DNA of 36,116 bases from an uncultured Clostridia bacterium. Its GTDB lineage: Bacteria > Bacillota > Clostridia > TANB77 > CAG-508. The position numbers were made by a program, and so were the translations under genes. A model generated the notes under the pieces. It was not told where the DNA came from and searched no databases. It worked only from the letters and a program-made list of their open reading frames with translations. Where the stretch lies: contig CAOMRW010000002.1 of the NCBI GenBank assembly GCA_948485625.1, positions 95,998 to 132,113 on the forward strand, read 5' to 3'. Numbering within the stretch: the first letter of the stretch is position 1; the number at the start of each line of letters is the position of its first letter. Below, piece after piece: positions 15,937-25,036 of the stretch.

Positions 15937-17415
15937 TTACCTCTTTGTTTCATATATTAATAAATCACATATGTCACCTATATAAATTAAATTTTCTTTA
16001 ATATAATTAATTATCTTATCAGATTCTTGGTATACTTTCTTTTCTTTATCTATAAGAATTTTCGTATTTTTCATATTAGAAATACTTTCTATAACACCAT
16101 CTTCCCCATCTTTGCCGAAATTCCCCAATAACGGCTCGTCCATATTTCCATTACTTCTATTTAATGGCATCATATACATTGCAGCTTCTGTTGAAAAAAC
16201 AATTACATCATCTTCACTTTGTTTTATAAATTCCACAACTTTATCTATTTTTATCTTGTTTTCTTCACTCAATCTAGAACCAAAATATAAATTATTATAA
16301 GAATATCTATAGTCTACTTTATATAAATATAAAAATATTCTTATTACAGATATAGTAACTAATAATACAATCAAAAACTTTAACAATTTACAAATTATCA
16401 CTCTATTAAAAAGTAAATCTCTAAACAATATATAAATATCATATATTAAAGAAATATAAACTAAAAATAAAGCCAAATCAATATGTGATACATTAAATAT
16501 AGGATATGCTATCATTAAAAAAGGAAATGCAAAACATGAAATAATATTTAAATTTTTTATTTCATTAAAGTCTACTATCTTATTTTTATTTATATTAAAA
16601 ATAATAAGAAGAACTAAACTAACAATAGATATCACAAATAATTTAATAACATTTTTTTCAATTGCTAAATTATTTATAGCAAATTCCTTTATTCCAAGAA
16701 CTGCATAACTAATAAAACCATCTAAAATTCCATATTTATACATAAATAATATAAATATCATTAGGAAAAGTGAAATAATACTTATATATTTAATGCTATT
16801 ATTTACTTTGTGTTTTCTCTTTTCATATAAAAAAATATAAACTATAAAACTAAATATATAAAACACACCTATATTTTGTTTTGTAAGTAATATCATAACA
16901 CTTAATAATGCTTCTTTTAACACAAATTTATTATCTGAATAACTATCTCTATTAAATATTATTAAAATACCATACAAAGTAAAAACCATACATAAATTAC
17001 TATAATTAGCTGTATTATGTATTGTAGCCATTTCCGCAATACATAGTATAATTGTAAAAAACAATGATATATATTTAGGCATTTTTAATGACTTAAAAAT
17101 TTTATATGTAAAAAATAGCAATAACAAATTAATCACAATTCCATAAATCTTAAATACAAAAAAATTTGCACCAAATAATTTAAATATTATCATACCTATA
17201 AAATGAAATATTGGTGTTGTAACAACATTTGCATCTATATATATTTTATAACCATTATACATTTTATATATGTTTTGGAAATTCCACATTTCATCTGTTG
17301 GAACTGTTTTTATATAAATATCAATTCCAAAAACTATTATAAAAAATATTATACAAAAAAATATATTATCATGTTTAACAATAATTTTTTTAACCTTTTC
17401 TAAGTTTTTTTTCAT
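15937..17415 (-). CDS. Polytopic membrane glycosyltransferase, GT-C/ArnT-PMT type
   Basis: The product has 492 residues and about ten to twelve hydrophobic spans. The first extracytoplasmic loop has the acidic motif DEMWNF, then VVTTPIFHFIGMIIFKLFG, the arrangement of GT-C enzymes (ArnT, PMT, GT39/GT83-like) that take a sugar from a polyprenyl-phosphate donor. A soluble C-terminal part begins near 390. Acceptor and sugar are unknown. The gene stands between the tRNA-Ser genes and the pilin operon, in the same direction, with an AAGGGGAG SD. Glycosylation of wall polymer or of a secreted protein such as the pilins is conceivable but only inference. Confidence 0.7.
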   Translation of the reverse strand: MKKNLEKVKKIIVKHDNIFFCIIFFIIVFGIDIYIKTVPTDEMWNFQNIYKMYNGYKIYIDANVVTTPIFHFIGMIIFKLFGANFFVFKIYGIVINLLLLFFTYKIFKSLKMPKYISLFFTIILCIAEMATIHNTANYSNLCMVFTLYGILIIFNRDSYSDNKFVLKEALLSVMILLTKQNIGVFYIFSFIVYIFLYEKRKHKVNNSIKYISIISLFLMIFILFMYKYGILDGFISYAVLGIKEFAINNLAIEKNVIKLFVISIVSLVLLIIFNINKNKIVDFNEIKNLNIISCFAFPFLMIAYPIFNVSHIDLALFLVYISLIYDIYILFRDLLFNRVIICKLLKFLIVLLVTISVIRIFLYLYKVDYRYSYNNLYFGSRLSEENKIKIDKVVEFIKQSEDDVIVFSTEAAMYMMPLNRSNGNMDEPLLGNFGKDGEDGVIESISNMKNTKILIDKEKKVYQESDKIINYIKENLIYIGDICDLLIYETKR

Positions 17416-17497
17416 AAATTAATTCTCCCCTTATTACTATAACTTTACTTATTATAAAAACTTTTTATTATATATAGTTATACAAAAATAAAAAGTG

Positions 17498-17521
17498 AAA
17501 AAATTTATTATAAATAAATTT
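17498..17521 (-). terminator. Terminator of the tRNA-Ser transcript
   Basis: AAATTTATT-TAT-AATAAATTT on the minus strand forms a 9-bp hairpin followed by T residues, 15 bases beyond the CCA end of tRNA-Ser(GCU). Confidence 0.65.
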
Positions 17522-17535
17522 CTCCACTATAATCA

Positions 17536-17625
17536 TGGCGGAGATGAGAGGGTTCGAACCTCCGCGCCCCTTTCGGGACCTAACTGTTTAGCAAACAGTC
17601 CCCTTCACCACTTGGGTACATCTCC
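17536..17625 (-). tRNA. tRNA-Ser(GCU)
   Basis: This 90-base class II tRNA reads GGAGATG...CATCTCC-G-CCA, so the CCA end is encoded. The anticodon loop TTGCTAA, closed by ACTGT/ACAGT, gives anticodon GCU (Ser, AGC/AGU). A long variable arm with TCCCGAAAGGGGC precedes the GGTTCGAACC T-arm. Confidence 0.97.
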
Positions 17626-17699
17626 AAATATATAAAAAAAGATATAAAAACTTAAATCTATAATGTTATAAATTTATGGTCTTATATCTATATAAATGT

Positions 17700-17791
<92 letters not shown>

Positions 17792-17833
17792 ATATACTAG
17801 ACAAATGTTTTAGCATGTCCAGCGACAGTATAT

Positions 17834-17862
17834 ATATTAGCATTTTTAAAAACATTTGTCAA
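17834..17862 (-). promoter_or_regulatory. Promoter of the tRNA-Ser pair
   Basis: On the minus strand a perfect -35 TTGACA (17857-17862), a 17-base spacer and -10 TAATAT (17834-17839) lie about 40 bases before tRNA-Ser(UGA). Confidence 0.8.
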
Positions 17863-17880
17863 TAGAAATTATTTAATTTT

Positions 17881-18402
17881 TTACATTTTATTTTCCTTAT
17901 ATATATTATTAGAATCTACTGCCTTTTTTATAGCCTCAACTTCTTCTTCAGACAAAGTATATTTAGAATTTCCCTTATCAACTGGTTTTGCATAAATATT
18001 AGACATCTCTCTAGAATAAATACCATTAAAAACAACTCCATCATTATTTTCATCTAATAAAGCCACTGCAAAACTCAAATCACTTCCTGTATCTTTAAAA
18101 GCACTATATCTTACTATACCTATTTTTTGAATACATTTAGATAAATCTTCTTCTATATATTTGCAAAAGTTATTTATTTCTGCATTCTGCTTTTCTACTC
18201 TATCAACTTTATACATAAAATTTTCTAAATCTTCTTCTAAATTCTTTCCATTTCCTAATTTCTTCATAAATTTTTTATATTTATTACTCATACTTATATT
18301 GCAAATTAATAAACTTATGAAAGCAATAAATAAAAATACCACCATAAAACTCAAAATTAGCAAATAATTATCTGATTTTAAAAATCCCATTATCTCTTGC
18401 AT
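17881..18402 (-). CDS. DUF4446 family membrane protein
   Basis: The product has 173 residues. One N-terminal span (about 13-34) precedes a coiled coil (about 40-95) and a compact C-terminal domain with IGIVRYSAFKDTGSDLSFAVALLD, then NGIYSREMSNIYAKPV, the conserved core of DUF4446. Genes of this family commonly follow parB in Clostridia, as here, 14 bases downstream. The function is unknown. The C-terminus (LSEEEVEAIKKA) is charged and helical. The link to chromosome segregation is only by neighbourhood. Confidence 0.85.
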   Translation of the reverse strand: MQEIMGFLKSDNYLLILSFMVVFLFIAFISLLICNISMSNKYKKFMKKLGNGKNLEEDLENFMYKVDRVEKQNAEINNFCKYIEEDLSKCIQKIGIVRYSAFKDTGSDLSFAVALLDENNDGVVFNGIYSREMSNIYAKPVDKGNSKYTLSEEEVEAIKKAVDSNNIYKENKM

Positions 18403-18416
18403 TTACTTAAACCTTC

Positions 18417-19268
18417 CTATTTCATTAAATTTAATATTCTCTCCAAATCATCATTTGATGCATATTCTATAACAATTTTTCCTTTTTTCTTACCTGGATT
18501 TAATTTAACTTTTGTACCAAAAAAACCTTGAAAAGTATTTTCTATATCCTTATATAAAACATTAACTCTTTTTAATTCATCTTTTGAAACTTGCTTTTGA
18601 TTTATCTTTTTATTTCTTTGTTCTATTTCTCTAACAGTAGAACCTCTTTCAATCATATCAACAGCAGTCATATATTGTTTTTCAGGGTCTGTGATAGCAA
18701 GTAATCCTCTACAATGTCCTTCTGTTAATTTGCCTTGTTTTGCAAATTCTAAAACCCTTGGATCTAAATTTAAAATTCTTACAGTATTAGCAATTGTACT
18801 TCTACTTTTTCCTAATTTTTTAGAAACTTCTTCTTGTGTTAAACCATATGTATCCATCAAATTCTTAATTCCTAAAGCCTTTTCAAATGGATTTAAATCT
18901 TCTCTTTGTATATTTTCTATTAAAGCAATTTCATTATTTTTCTTTTCGTCATCTTCTCTAACAATTACTGGAATTTCCTCTAATCCAGCTAATTTACAAG
19001 CTCTCCATCTTCTTTCTCCTGCTATTATACTATAATATCCATCTTTCTCAGTTACTATAATAGGTTGAATCAAACCATATTCTTTTATAGAATTAGCAAG
19101 TTCTTCCAATGCTTCTTGATTAAAATTCTTTCTTGGTTGATTTCTATTAGGTTCAACATCTGTTATTTTCAAATTCTTTAATACATCATTTTCTTTAATT
19201 TGTTCTTCTTCTGGAGTTGGACCAAACAATGCATCTAATCCTTTACCCAAACCTGTTTTCTTAGGCAT
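18417..19268 (-). CDS. parB: Chromosome partitioning protein ParB (Spo0J)
   Basis: The product has 283 residues and is full length for the family. An N-terminal GLGKGLDALF motif for ParA contact comes first. The CTP-binding ParB/Srx core includes NQPRKNF, ALEELANSIKEYGLIQPIIV and the arginine-rich GERRWRACKLAG. A helix-turn-helix (LTQEEVSKKLGKSRSTIANT) recognises parS, and a C-terminal dimerisation domain follows. It loads on parS as a CTP-dependent clamp and partners ParA in origin segregation. It lies 51 bases after parA in one operon. I saw no consensus parS in the window. Confidence 0.97.
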   Translation of the reverse strand: MPKKTGLGKGLDALFGPTPEEEQIKENDVLKNLKITDVEPNRNQPRKNFNQEALEELANSIKEYGLIQPIIVTEKDGYYSIIAGERRWRACKLAGLEEIPVIVREDDEKKNNEIALIENIQREDLNPFEKALGIKNLMDTYGLTQEEVSKKLGKSRSTIANTVRILNLDPRVLEFAKQGKLTEGHCRGLLAITDPEKQYMTAVDMIERGSTVREIEQRNKKINQKQVSKDELKRVNVLYKDIENTFQGFFGTKVKLNPGKKKGKIVIEYASNDDLERILNLMK

Positions 19269-19319
19269 TTATATCACTTCCATTTCTAAAATTATAATTC
19301 ATATTAATTCATTTAAGTT

Positions 19320-20108
19320 CTACATCATATGTTTAGCTTTCTTCTCAGCTTCATTATTTTTCAAAAATTCCTTTGTGAATTTTTCATACATTTTAGCACC
19401 TTTTGACCTCGCATCATATTCTGTTATAGGCATTCCATAACTTGGAGCCTCACTTAATCTTACATTTCTAGGTATAACAGTTTTATATACTCTATCATCA
19501 AAATATCTTTTTACTTCTTTTACAACTTGATTTGAAAGATTTGTCCTTGCATCATACATTGTAAGAAGAGCTCCTTCTATCTGAATACCTTTGTTCAAAT
19601 GTTTCTTTACTAAATTTATAGTATTCATAAGTTGTCCTAGTCCCTCTAATGCATAATATTCACATTGTACTGGTATTAAAACACTATCAGATGCAGTAAA
19701 AGCATTTAAAGTAATTAATCCTAATGAAGGTGGACAATCTATTAAAATATAATCAAATTTATCTTTAATATTTTCCAATTTTTCCTTTAATCTTTGTTCT
19801 CTTGATATCATAGAAACCAATTCAACTTCAGCACCAGCTAAATTAATATTTGATGGACATACTAATAAATTCTTTATAATTGTCTCTTCAACAACTTCAT
19901 CCATCTCAGCATCTCCAACTAATATATCATATGTAGAAAATTCCACATCTTTTTCAGCTCCTACACCACTAGTTGCATTACCTTGAGGATCAGCATCTAT
20001 TAATAATACTTTTTTTCCTTTTTTAGCAAGTAATGTACTTAAATTTATAGTTGTTGTTGTTTTTCCTACTCCACCTTTTTGATTTGCTACTGATATTATT
20101 TTTCCCAC
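19320..20108 (-). CDS. parA: Chromosome partitioning ATPase ParA (Soj)
   Basis: The product has 262 residues. The deviant Walker A is KGGVGKTTT near residue 10, Walker A' is LLIDADPQGNATSG, Walker B is YILIDCPPSLG, and the later PVQCEYYALEGL and VIPRNVRLSEAPS motifs are standard for Soj/ParA. It binds DNA non-specifically as an ATP dimer and is stimulated by ParB. I chose GTG at 20108 (VGKIISVANQKGG) because GGAGGA lies 6 bases upstream; an ATG six codons earlier would put the SD inside the gene. A sigma-A promoter lies about 60 bases upstream. Confidence 0.96.
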   Translation of the reverse strand: MGKIISVANQKGGVGKTTTTINLSTLLAKKGKKVLLIDADPQGNATSGVGAEKDVEFSTYDILVGDAEMDEVVEETIIKNLLVCPSNINLAGAEVELVSMISREQRLKEKLENIKDKFDYILIDCPPSLGLITLNAFTASDSVLIPVQCEYYALEGLGQLMNTINLVKKHLNKGIQIEGALLTMYDARTNLSNQVVKEVKRYFDDRVYKTVIPRNVRLSEAPSYGMPITEYDARSKGAKMYEKFTKEFLKNNEAEKKAKHMM

Positions 20109-20169
20109 AATAAGTCCTCCATTCATTAAAGTTAATATTTACTTATAACTTTCTTACTTTTCTATATTT

Positions 20170-20198
20170 ATAATATACAATTCTTCATCAAAAGTCAA
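20170..20198 (-). promoter_or_regulatory. Promoter of parA-parB-DUF4446
   Basis: On the minus strand TTGACT (20193-20198), a 17-base spacer and TATTAT (20170-20175) form a good sigma-A promoter. Confidence 0.7.
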
Positions 20199-20311
20199 TA
20201 ATTTTTTAACTATTTCACAACAAATTATTCTAATTATACATTAATATTTAAAAATCATTTATATATAAGGTTTTAAACATACAATTTATTTATCTACTAT
20301 TATAAATCAAA

Positions 20312-20351
20312 TAAAAAGGTTGGTATTTCAAACTCTAAAACACCAACCTTT
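20312..20351 (-). terminator. Terminator after rsmG
   Basis: AAAGGTTGGTGTTTT and GAAATACCAACCTTT form a strong stem of about 15 bp (with minor mismatches), followed by TT and more Ts on the minus strand. It begins 8 bases after the rsmG stop. Confidence 0.9.
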
Positions 20352-20359
20352 CCACTAAT

Positions 20360-21082
20360 TTATTTTAAAGGTTCTTTAGCTGGTAAACCAGCCTTTCTAG
20401 GATACTTATCACAAGTATTTTTAATCTTATCAATAATAATAATATTCCTTAAAATATCTGAATTTGGTAATTCAAATTCATGTACAAAATTTACTTTTCC
20501 ACCTAATATACTTATAGCATTTTTACTATCAGACAATTCCTCATCTACATTACTACCTTTCATACAAATACATTTCCCTCCAACTTTAGCAATAGGAATT
20601 AAATATTCAGATAGAACAGACAAATTAGCAACAGCTCTTGCTGTAACATAATCAAAATTCTCTCTATACTTTTTATTTTTACCAAAATCTTCAATCCTAC
20701 TATGAAAAGTAGAAATATTATTCAATTCTAATTCAGAAATAACTTCATTTAAAAAATTAACCCTTTTATTCAAAGAATCCACTAATGTAACATTTATATC
20801 AGGCCTATATATTTTTAATGGTATACCTGGAAATCCAGCACCTGTTCCTACATCTGCTATAGTAGTATTCTTATCTATAAACTTATTTATTGTCAAAGAA
20901 TCAACAAAATGTTTTAATATTATCTCTTCACAATCAGTAATAGCAGTTAAATTAATCTTCTCATTCCATTCTAAAAGCAAATTCATATACCTATAAAACT
21001 TATCTAATTGTTCATCATTAAACACAATATCTATACCCTTACCATAGTAACACATCAATTCTTTAAATTTAACTATATCCAT
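20360..21082 (-). CDS. rsmG: 16S rRNA (guanine527-N7)-methyltransferase RsmG
   Basis: The product has 240 residues, normal for GidB/RsmG. The SAM-binding motif IADVGTGAGFPGIPLKI is near residue 75, preceded by NLTAITDCEEIILKHFVDSL. Further motifs are VTLVDSLNKRVNFLNEV and VTARAVANLSVLSEYLIP. It methylates N7 of G527 in the 530 loop of 16S rRNA. It follows mnmG by 49 bases in the gidA-gidB order common near bacterial origins and ends in a strong terminator, so mnmG-rsmG is probably one unit. Confidence 0.97.
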   Translation of the reverse strand: MDIVKFKELMCYYGKGIDIVFNDEQLDKFYRYMNLLLEWNEKINLTAITDCEEIILKHFVDSLTINKFIDKNTTIADVGTGAGFPGIPLKIYRPDINVTLVDSLNKRVNFLNEVISELELNNISTFHSRIEDFGKNKKYRENFDYVTARAVANLSVLSEYLIPIAKVGGKCICMKGSNVDEELSDSKNAISILGGKVNFVHEFELPNSDILRNIIIIDKIKNTCDKYPRKAGLPAKEPLK

Positions 21083-21131
21083 ATCTACTCCTTAATTTAC
21101 TAATTAATAAAATAACTCCAAATGATAAATA

Positions 21132-23003
21132 CTACTTTTTATTCATTTGCAAATAAATCAAAAGCACAGAAATATCAGCAGGAGAAACACCAGATATTCT
21201 AGAAGCTTGACCAATTGAAAGTGGTTTAAACTTATTAAGTTTTTGTCTAGCCTCTAAACTCAATCCATTTATTTGTTCATAATCAATATCTTCAAATAAT
21301 AATTTAGATTCTAGCTTTTTAAATTTTTCCACTTGAGCTTCTTGCATCTTTATATATCCCTCATATTTTACTTGAATTTCAACTTCTTCTTTCTCTTGTA
21401 ATGATAATTCTGGTCTATCTTCATCTATTTCCGCTAATACATCATAATTCAATTCAGTTCTTTTTAAAAGTTCTGCCATTTTTGTACCAGTTGTCAATTC
21501 AGATGTTCCATATTTAACTAAAAGCTCGTTAACCTCTTTAGTTGGTTTAACTATAGTATTTTTCAATCTATCAATTTCTTTCTTAATATTCTCTTTTTTA
21601 ACTAAAAATCTTTGATATCTCTCATCTGAAATCAAACCAACATCATGTCCAATTTCAGTCAAACGCAAATCAGCATTATCTTGCCTCAAAAGCAATCTAT
21701 ATTCAGCTCTTGAAGTCATCATTCTATATGGCTCATTTGTACCTTTTGTAACAATATCATCAATTAAAACACCTATATATCCTTGAGTTCTATCTAATAT
21801 AACAGGATCTTTTCCCTTTATCTTTTGAGCTGCATTAATTCCAGCAATTAATCCCTGACACGCAGCTTCTTCATATCCAGATGTACCATTAGTTTGTCCA
21901 GCCATAAACAAACCATTTATACCTTTATATTCTAAAGAAAGCTTTAAATTAGAAGGATCTATACAATCATATTCAATAGCATATGCAGACCTAGTAAATT
22001 CTGCATTCTCTAGACCTGGAATAGTTCTATATAAAGCAATTTGAACATCTTCTGGAAGAGAAGAACTCAACCCTTGAATATACATTTCATCAGTATCTAA
22101 ACCTACTGGTTCAACGAACGCTTGATGTCTAGGCTTATCACTAAATCTAACAACTTTATCTTCTATTGATGGACAATATCTAGGCCCTGTCCCCTCTATC
22201 TTTCCAGCATATAAAGGAGACCTATGTAAATTATCTTTTATTATTTTATGAGTCTCATTATTAGTATACGTCAAATAACAATCAACTTGTTCTAAATTAT
22301 TTATCTCATCTTCGAAAGAAAATGGAACTATATTAGTATCACCTTTTTGAACTTCCATTTTACTAAAATCTATACTTCTTCTATTAATTCTAGCAGGTGT
22401 ACCAGTTTTAAATCTAACCAAATCAACACCCAACTTTTTTAAAGAATCAGATAACTTATTAGCAGCTGCAACACCATCAGGACCACTTTCCTCAGAAAAA
22501 TCTCCCATAAAAATCTTCCCTTTTAAATATGTTCCTGTTGCAACAATAACAGCTTTCACACCATAAATAGCACCTACAGAAGTTTCTATCCCCACTACAC
22601 TATTATTTTCCACCTTGATATCCACAATTTCTCCCTGTTTTAAAAACAAGTTATCTTGTTTCTCTAAAGTATGTTTCATTTCTGCATGATATCTTTTTCT
22701 ATCAGCTTGTGCTCTTAAAGAATGAACTGCTGGTCCCTTAGAAGTATTTAACATCTTGATTTGTATCATAGTTTTGTCAATATTTTTCCCCATTTCACCC
22801 CCAAGAGCATCTATCTCCCTCACTAAATGACCTTTAGAACTACCACCAATATGAGGATTACATGGCATATTCGCCACAGCCTCTAAACTTATTGAAAAAA
22901 TTAATGTTTTCATTCCTAACCTAGCAGCAGCAAGGCCTGCTTCACATCCTGCATGTCCTGCTCCAATAACAGCAATATCATAATCACCTGCATAATAACT
23001 CAT
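21132..23003 (-). CDS. mnmG: tRNA uridine-34 carboxymethylaminomethyl synthesis protein MnmG (GidA)
   Basis: The product has 623 residues, full length. It has the FAD-binding Rossmann motif DIAVIGAGHAGCEA at the N-terminus, MPCNPHIGGSSKGHLVREIDALGG, VATGTYLKG, NGTSGYEEAACQG in the flavin domain, and a C-terminal MnmE-binding helical domain (ISGVSPADISVLLIYL). With MnmE it installs cmnm5 on wobble U34 of tRNAs reading two-codon sets, which stabilises reading frame. That role is notable because mnmE here itself needs a frameshift. AGGAAAGGA precedes the ATG. A 415-base gap separates it from mnmE. Confidence 0.98.
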   Translation of the reverse strand: MSYYAGDYDIAVIGAGHAGCEAGLAAARLGMKTLIFSISLEAVANMPCNPHIGGSSKGHLVREIDALGGEMGKNIDKTMIQIKMLNTSKGPAVHSLRAQADRKRYHAEMKHTLEKQDNLFLKQGEIVDIKVENNSVVGIETSVGAIYGVKAVIVATGTYLKGKIFMGDFSEESGPDGVAAANKLSDSLKKLGVDLVRFKTGTPARINRRSIDFSKMEVQKGDTNIVPFSFEDEINNLEQVDCYLTYTNNETHKIIKDNLHRSPLYAGKIEGTGPRYCPSIEDKVVRFSDKPRHQAFVEPVGLDTDEMYIQGLSSSLPEDVQIALYRTIPGLENAEFTRSAYAIEYDCIDPSNLKLSLEYKGINGLFMAGQTNGTSGYEEAACQGLIAGINAAQKIKGKDPVILDRTQGYIGVLIDDIVTKGTNEPYRMMTSRAEYRLLLRQDNADLRLTEIGHDVGLISDERYQRFLVKKENIKKEIDRLKNTIVKPTKEVNELLVKYGTSELTTGTKMAELLKRTELNYDVLAEIDEDRPELSLQEKEEVEIQVKYEGYIKMQEAQVEKFKKLESKLLFEDIDYEQINGLSLEARQKLNKFKPLSIGQASRISGVSPADISVLLIYLQMNKK

Positions 23004-23418
23004 TTTATTTTCCTTTCCTTATGAAACAGAAATCAGTGTTTTTTAACCTTTCATAAATAATTTTACATTAAAGTTAAAATATTAAAATTGTCACATTTTG
23101 TCGAATGGCTTATTTAGCAAACAATATATCAATTTTAGTTCACTTTTACATTTTAATAAAAAACTCTAAAAACCATCACACATTTTATGTTCACTTAATC
23201 AATTTGTTCGCCTTATTATATTTTTAAAATAAATTATCCACATATTTTAAACACATAACCATTATAAAAATATTTTTTATCTTCTTATTAGTTACATTTC
23301 ATGTTTCATTTTTGTTTTCATTTTCCATTTATTTGTGTTTTTATATCATTTACAGCAAACTATATACCTTTTTACATATAATTGTCTTATTTTCGATTTT
23401 AATAGCAATTATATATAA
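23004..23418. other. Gene-free spacer between mnmE and mnmG, with one DnaA box
   Basis: This 415-base stretch has no convincing gene. It must hold the mnmG promoter, but I see no near-consensus one. The only clear element is a perfect DnaA box TTATCCACA at 23234-23242, more than 4 kb from the main origin. A rightward frame starting at 23312 runs antisense through mnmE and looks like a shadow. Confidence 0.6.
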
Positions 23419-24790
23419 CTATTTTCCTAAACAAAATTTAGAAAAAATTTCATTTATAATATCATCAGTCACAACTTCTCCTGTTATATTTCCTAAATCT
23501 TCTAAAATATCTTTTATAAAAATTGCAATAACATCAACTGGCATTCCATCTAAAACAGTATTTCTTGAATTTTTTACATTTTCAATTGCCTTAGATATTA
23601 AATTTTTATGTCTTAAATTAGTAATAACAATATCATTATCCAAATTAATCTCATCTAAACTAAACATTTTAGAAATAATAGAATATAACATTTCCAAACC
23701 ATCTCCATTAATAGCAGAAATTTTTATAATATTATTTGTAATACAACTAAATCTACTATCACTTTCATCTAAAATACTGTTTAAATCTGCTTTATTTAAT
23801 AAAATTATAGACTTTTTATCTTTTATTATATTTAAAATTTGATTATCTTCTTCAGTTAATTCCTTTGAACTATCAAAAATTGCGATTACTAAATCTGCTT
23901 CATTTGCAATTTCTTTAGATTTAGCAATTCCTATTTTTTCAACCTCATCTTTTGCATCCCTAATTCCAGCTGTATCAATTAATTTTAAAGGAATTCCCTC
24001 TATATTAACAAATTCTTCTATTGTATCTCTAGTAGTCCCCTCATATTCAGTTACTATAGCCCTATCTTCTTTTAAAATAGCATTTAATAAAGACGACTTT
24101 CCTGCATTTGGTTTACCTATAATAGCAGTCTTTATTCCCTCTTTTATAAGCTTTCCATTATCAAAACTCTTTTCTAATATCTCTAACTTAATCTGGACAC
24201 TATCTAACATATCTAAAATTTGCTTATTTGTTACATCATCTACATCATATTCTGGATAATCAATACTAACATCTACATTAACCATTACATCTAATATTTC
24301 TTGTTTAATATCTTTTATTTTTTTAGACAAAATACCTTCTAGCTGTTTTACACCTGTCTTTAATTCTCTTTCTGACTTGCTATTTATAATATCAATAACA
24401 GACTCCGCTTGTAATAAATCAATTCTCCCATTCAAAAAAGCTCTTTTAGTAAACTCACCTGGTTCAGCTAAATCAGCTCCATTTTTCAAACATAATTCTA
24501 ATATTTTTCTAACTATAATATTTCCTCCATGAGTATTAATCTCGCACATATTTTCAGTAGTATAACTCCTTGGAGCCTTAAAAAATGAAACTAAAACCTC
24601 ATCAACAATTTCATCATTATCAACAATAAATCCATATTTTATAGTATATCCCTTAATATTTTCAATTTTATCTATTTTTTTAGGTCTAAACATTCTATTT
24701 AAAACCTCAAAACATTCATCCCCACTCATCCTTACAATACCAATTCCACCAATACCGTGGAGCCGTAGATATCGAAGCAATAACACTCAT
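23419..24790 (-). CDS. mnmE: tRNA modification GTPase MnmE (TrmE), needs +1 frameshift at codon 12
   Basis: Full-length MnmE, 456 residues after a +1 shift. The ATG at 24790 has a good SD (AAGGAG, 8 bases away) and encodes MSVIASISTAP. The next in-frame codon is CGG (24757-24755), after which frame 0 stops within 13 codons. Skipping the C gives GIGGIGIVRMSG, matching the family motif in exact register. Later motifs are intact: GKPNAGKSSLLNAI (G1), GTTRDT (G2), DTAG (G3), NKAD (G4) and the C-terminal FCLGK with the conserved Cys. Reading from a GTG at 24786 in the shifted frame would give an unrelated N-terminus and has no SD. With MnmG it makes cmnm5U34 in tRNA. Confidence 0.93.
24755..24760 (-). 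other. Putative +1 frameshift site CCA-CGG-T in mnmE
   Basis: The 0-frame reads GCT CCA CGG TAT; the functional frame reads GCT CCA (C) GGT ATT. The P-site codon is Pro CCA, the A-site codon is CGG, and the new A-site codon is GGT (Gly), a glycine conserved in the family. No slippery run is present. The context matches that in recF (GGA CGG A). Confidence 0.7.
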
Positions 24791-24966
24791 AATTATATCT
24801 CCTTAAAATTTCAATTTTCTACAATATTTTACCACATTATGTAACTTTTTAAAAGCTTTTTTATTAAAAATTATATACTAAATAATAAACATCATCATTT
24901 ATAACATATTTTTATTAATATATTTACAATTTTAACCCTATTAATAACAATCTTTTATCTAACCAA

Positions 24967-25018
24967 TAAAAAAAGCCAAAGATCCTAATTACTAAAAAGT
25001 AAAAATCTGACCTTTGAC
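24967..25018 (-). terminator. Terminator after jag
   Basis: On the minus strand GTCAAAGGTC and GATCTTTGGC form a 10-bp stem (two G-U pairs) around a partly paired loop, followed directly by seven Ts. It closes the rpmH-to-jag group. Confidence 0.8.
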
Positions 25019-25036
25019 CTCCGATTTTATATTAAA

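Noticed and set aside
18417..20126. A parS site near parAB
   Set aside because: I saw no sequence close to the TGTTTCACGTGAAACA consensus anywhere in the window.
23312..23842. Rightward hydrophobic ORF over the mnmE 3' end
   Set aside because: It is mostly antisense to mnmE, has a low-complexity Ile/Phe/Ser composition typical of reverse frames, and has no SD.
24784..24786. GTG at 24786 as the mnmE start, giving an uninterrupted frame
   Set aside because: It has no SD of its own and yields a non-homologous N-terminus, whereas ATG 24790 has a good SD and gives family-like residues up to the CGG.
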